Positions 60,801 to 64,000 of a DNA stretch of 64,000 nt are shown piece after piece. Location: positions 1,346,501 through 1,410,500 of the forward strand of contig BDSI01000009.1 of NCBI GenBank assembly GCA_003117195.1. The letters run 5' to 3'. Position 1 is the first letter of the stretch. Every line of letters begins with the position of its first letter. Below the pieces are notes generated by a model. It was not told the DNA's origin and ran no database searches. It saw only the letters and a list, made by a program, of their open reading frames with translations. Made by a program: the position numbers and the translations under genes. This DNA comes from Eudorina sp. 2006-703-Eu-15. Lineage: Eukaryota; Chlorophyta; Chlorophyceae; Chlamydomonadales; Volvocaceae.

Positions 60801-61757
60801 CTAGCAGCCGAGCAGTAGCTCGGCCGGCGCAGCATGTCATGACGGCAATAGGGTGGGAGCCCGTGCGCATGTGGGGTTTGGTTTCGGGGCCTCCCCAGAG
60901 GGGCCTGCGTGGGACGGAAGAGGCGATGTGTTGAGGCGGTACGCGTCCGGGTCCGAAGCTGCGCACCAAAATAAGCACACATATGCCCTACTTGACACAC
61001 AGTCGAATGGTTTGGGTCGGGTGGCTTTTCTCGCGATTCACACTTCCACACATCCAACAGCTCAAGAACTTTATCTAACCCTGCGTGGAATGGAGAAGAA
61101 AAGTCGGTTGCGTCGGTCTGTGTCGAGAGAGAAACGTGCATCGTGTGTGTCGCACGAAATGTGCGGGTGCTGGGTTGGTGCCTGGTGCTCGCTTGCTGGT
61201 TGGCATCAGGCGACGTCGGTGCCGTTTCCATTTTTGTTTCCAACCCAGGCGGGGTTGTCCATCTGCCGCGTCATTCCCCCTGCCCGCGCGGGTGGTTTTT
61301 TTCCGGCGCGCTCGCCGCTGGCGGTACTGGCATACCGTAGTACGGCATGGGCATAGAGGTGGGAAATGTCTCATCCTCCCTTTGCGCCGCATCGCACAGA
61401 GGGACAGAGAGAGGGAGAGAGAAATACAGATACCCGCGGCGCCGCGCGCCGCGCGACGCGGCATTGCAGTTTGGACGCGGCGGCGGCACTTGCCCACCCC
61501 AACCGACCTGCTGTGCGCTAACGGTTTTTGCGGCCGCCGCTCAAACCACCGGCGAGCTGGGCGCTCATCCAATGTGCAGATTGAGGTGTATGCGCGGAGC
61601 CGTGGGGGTAGGGCCGCGAGCTGACGAAGTCAGTCGAGGAGAGAGAACCCCTCGCGGCACCTTGACGACGTTGATGACGGTGGCGAGCCCGACATGTTAT
61701 GTTATCGTAGTTATCTGCCTTTGTAGCAGCTGTGGGCGTTGTGGGCGCTCTGGCCAT

Positions 61758-61895
61758 CAGGCAGGCAGGGAAAGGCGGGCAGGCAGGGAAAGGCGGGCAG
61801 GCAGGGAGAGCAGGCAGGCAGGCAGGGAGAGCAGTGTGTGACAGTGAAAGGGGGGCAGGCAGGGAGAGGCAGGCAGGCAGGCAAGGAAAGGCAGG
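61758..61895. repeat. GGCAGGCA-type minisatellite
   Basis: Irregular head-to-tail units of GGCAGGCAGGGAAAGGCG and GGCAGGCAGGGAGAG. Long open frames here are artefacts of the repeat. Confidence 0.85.
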
Positions 61896-61966
61896 TAAGC
61901 AGGGCGGAATGTGTCGAAGGGTGTGCGGGGCTGCGTCGGCGGGCTGTCGGGTGCCCGGCCACGCAG

Positions 61967-61995
61967 CCAGGGAACGGCCGCCCGCCGTTCCCTGG
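61967..61995. repeat. Perfect 12-bp inverted repeat, 5-base loop
   Basis: CCAGGGAACGGC (61967-61978) and GCCGTTCCCTGG (61984-61995) around CGCCC. Confidence 0.85.
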
Positions 61996-62899
61996 AAAGT
62001 GCCCGTTCCGTGGGGCTGCTGAGAGTACGAACCCGTAAGAGCGCAGGTCGCCTGGTCGCGTGTGCGGCGGCTTGTGCTCCGCGCAGCGGGTGCGGTGGTG
62101 CGCGCGTCAGGCAGCCAAACAAAGCAACAAATGCGCAGTGCTCCGGAGTGGGTGCGGTGGTGACTGCGGTGGTGACCGGATGGGATGCAGACACAGAGAC
62201 CCTCCCAGGATTTCGCCTCCGGCGGAACGGAAGCCGCCATCGCACCGTATTCCGGAGCCCGCCTGCAGAACGGAACCGGTGATCGTGTGTGTGGATCGCC
62301 GCGTGGAGCGGGGGTGGCAATCGGGACCGCTGATCTGGGTTGGTTTGCTGTTGGATTGGGTTGGTCCGGGCGTGGTTCCGCGCCGTGCGCGCAGGTGCCG
62401 GCTTTCCCAAGTTGCCGCCCTCGCCTGCTCTGTCCTTTTCTCCAGGGAGGGCAGGTCGCCGCCAGCTGCACCGGACGGTGGTCCGGGTTGTCGGGCTGAG
62501 TTCGGGTTTGGTGTTGGGTTCTGGGAGGGGCGAGGGCGGGACCCGGATTTCTCCGCCCCTAGGCCGGCGACCTCCGTTCCTCGTGTTCTACAGTCTCCGC
62601 CGTGTCCTCCGCGGGGGTCTAGACACACGCCCCGTTGGCGCCCTTGAAGTCGTAAGTCGCGGGTCATGCGACGGTAGCAGTCCCGAGGTCAGGACTCCAC
62701 CCTGCGTACGGCAGGCCGTCCTTCACAACGGCGGATTCTCGCCGCACGATCCGACAACAGGCATGGAGTTGGTGGCGAGTTGTGTGTAGTTGACGTCCCG
62801 GCTGGGGTCTGGGACGTGGGGGCTGGTCGGTGGGGGTTGGGTGGCAGGATAAATCGTGTTGCATCCAAAGAAGATTCAGTTCCGGATCCACGTAATCTT

Positions 62900-62992
62900 A
62901 AGATGATGATGTCGTTAATAATGACGATGATAACGATTATCGTTATGGTGATTATGGTAATGGTGATAATGGTCATGAAGATGGTGATGCTG
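62900..62992. repeat. AT-rich trinucleotide-like tract
   Basis: Runs of ATGATG, AATAATG and GATTATGG-type triplets form a local low-GC island in GC-rich DNA. The open frame through it is Met/Ile/Val-only and not taken as coding. Confidence 0.7.
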
Positions 62993-64000
62993 AACCGTGT
63001 CCAAGAGATGTACGTTGAGTTCACAAGCATTTGAGGTTTGCAGCGTGGACGCGATGGCCGCCGTACGGTAGTAAGTACTGCGGCCGGTGTGTGCCGCCGC
63101 GTTGCTTATTACTTATTACATCACATACTACATCACACACACGTCCCTTTAAGAAAAAGAACAGGGGTGCGGAGGGCGCTGAGCGACACGCGGGCAGTAG
63201 GAAGCCCACCGACCTGTCACAGCAGGTGGGTGGGCGGGTGGGTTGTGGCAGGTTGGATTTAGCGATTTACACATGGCGGTGTCATGCGGTGGTTGTGTGG
63301 AAGGCAGGGATCCCCCGGGCAGGTGCGCGAGGGTGGCGTGTGACGTTCGCCCATCATCGCTCGCAAACCGATTCGCAAGCGCTGAACGGAGCGTAGCACC
63401 CGGAAGACAAAATTTTGATGGAATGCCGGGCGGCGGAGCAACTGCCAACACGCGGCGGCGGCAACACGGGATCTGCATGCGGCCGTTTGCGGCTGCGGCT
63501 GCGATTGCGGGGAGGGGAGGGGACGAGAGGAGAGGAAGGGAAGGCCCCCGGTCCGAACGGGCGGGTGCTGCGTTGGTTGGCAGCATGACTGCTTTCTGTG
63601 GCAGGTCCTCACGAGACCGCTGTAGCTGGGGCACGCGCCGTGTTGGCCACCTGCCCCACCATCCGCTCCTGTCAGCTCCAGGGAGGGAGGTTGCGGAGGC
63701 GCCCTGACCACAGCACGGACTGTGGATCGATCGATCCACAGGCGGCGCGCCCTCTCTCGGGCTCCCCTGGACGGCTGCGAATGTAGCCCGCCCCTGGGCC
63801 GCTGGGTGGCGAGCACTGGGGAGTGGATGTGGAAAGGATGGCGTGTGGCAGGAGGAGGCCTGTGAGGCTTGCTCATTACAGCGCTGACGCGTTGCTCTTG
63901 TTTTGTTGTGGCACACGAGAATGCGCATTGAGGTCTTGAATGTTGAGACGCCGGCCTTCGCGGTGGTGGATGGGTGGGTGGATGGGTGGGGGATCACAGC

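Larger units (their letters stand above)
58715..64000. other. Gene-poor terminal stretch
   Basis: About 5.3 kb with no exon or domain I can support on either strand. It should begin with the kinase 3' UTR; the first TGTAA is at 60114-60118. It contains simple repeats: (GGT)n near 59195-59225, GT repeats near 60183-60203 with a reversed CA-tailed repeat copy, (CAG)n at about 60766-60800, GGCAGGCAGG units at 61758-61895, a hairpin at 61967-61995 and an AT-rich trinucleotide tract at 62900-62992. Confidence 0.5.

Noticed and set aside
61711..62471. Cys/Leu/Pro-repeat minus-strand frames
   Set aside because: Produced by the GGCAGGCA minisatellite; composition is repeat-driven and there is no continuation.
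63149..63997. 282-codon minus-strand frame at the window end
   Set aside because: No motifs, biased Pro/Ser/Ala composition and no supported splice structure; kept as unannotated.

Overview
The window looks like nuclear DNA of a GC-rich green alga of the Chlamydomonas/Volvox type (volvocine Chlorophyceae). The evidence is intron-dense genes with phase-consistent GT-AG junctions, GC-rich coding sequence with Ala/Gly/Ser low-complexity inserts, many CA/GT microsatellites and minisatellites, TGTAA-type poly(A) signals, and a gene set (plastid ABC1-type kinase, large TKL kinase with Gly/Ala-rich inserts) typical of these algae. The species cannot be named from the sequence.

Layout, left to right. 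Positions 1-129 hold the last exon of a DEP-domain protein (+). A DUF1769/UPF0590 protein (+) lies at about 1.7-6.1 kb and converges on a 26-exon CHD-type chromatin remodeller (-, 23700 to 9108). Next comes an ABC1K3-like plastid atypical kinase (-, 36284 to 25648, 16 exons), which includes a 12-nt microexon and an intron carrying a 1.3-kb 12-bp minisatellite. Then a small unrecognised multi-pass membrane protein (-, 38973 to 37459), a truncated Ty3/gypsy-like polymerase fragment (+, about 39.5-40.4 kb), the CCR4-NOT deadenylase CAF1 (+, 41788-43009), and a large non-RD TKL protein kinase (+, about 45.4-58.7 kb). The last 5.3 kb shows no gene I can support.

I rebuilt exon chains by requiring protein-family continuity, GT-AG (once GC-AG) borders and matching phase. 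The chains sum to whole codon numbers for CHD (5802 nt), ABC1K3 (2298 nt), CAF1 (855 nt) and the membrane protein (807 nt). The 5' ends of the DUF1769 gene and of the large kinase are not fully resolved. The genes are functionally unrelated (chromatin, plastid quinone/lipid metabolism, mRNA decay, signalling), as expected for nuclear DNA without operons.

The most interesting non-genic signals are dispersed short repeat families shared between introns of unrelated genes, often close to splice sites, and the microexon beside the giant minisatellite. I found no CRISPR array, bacterial-type operon or clearly new multi-gene system.
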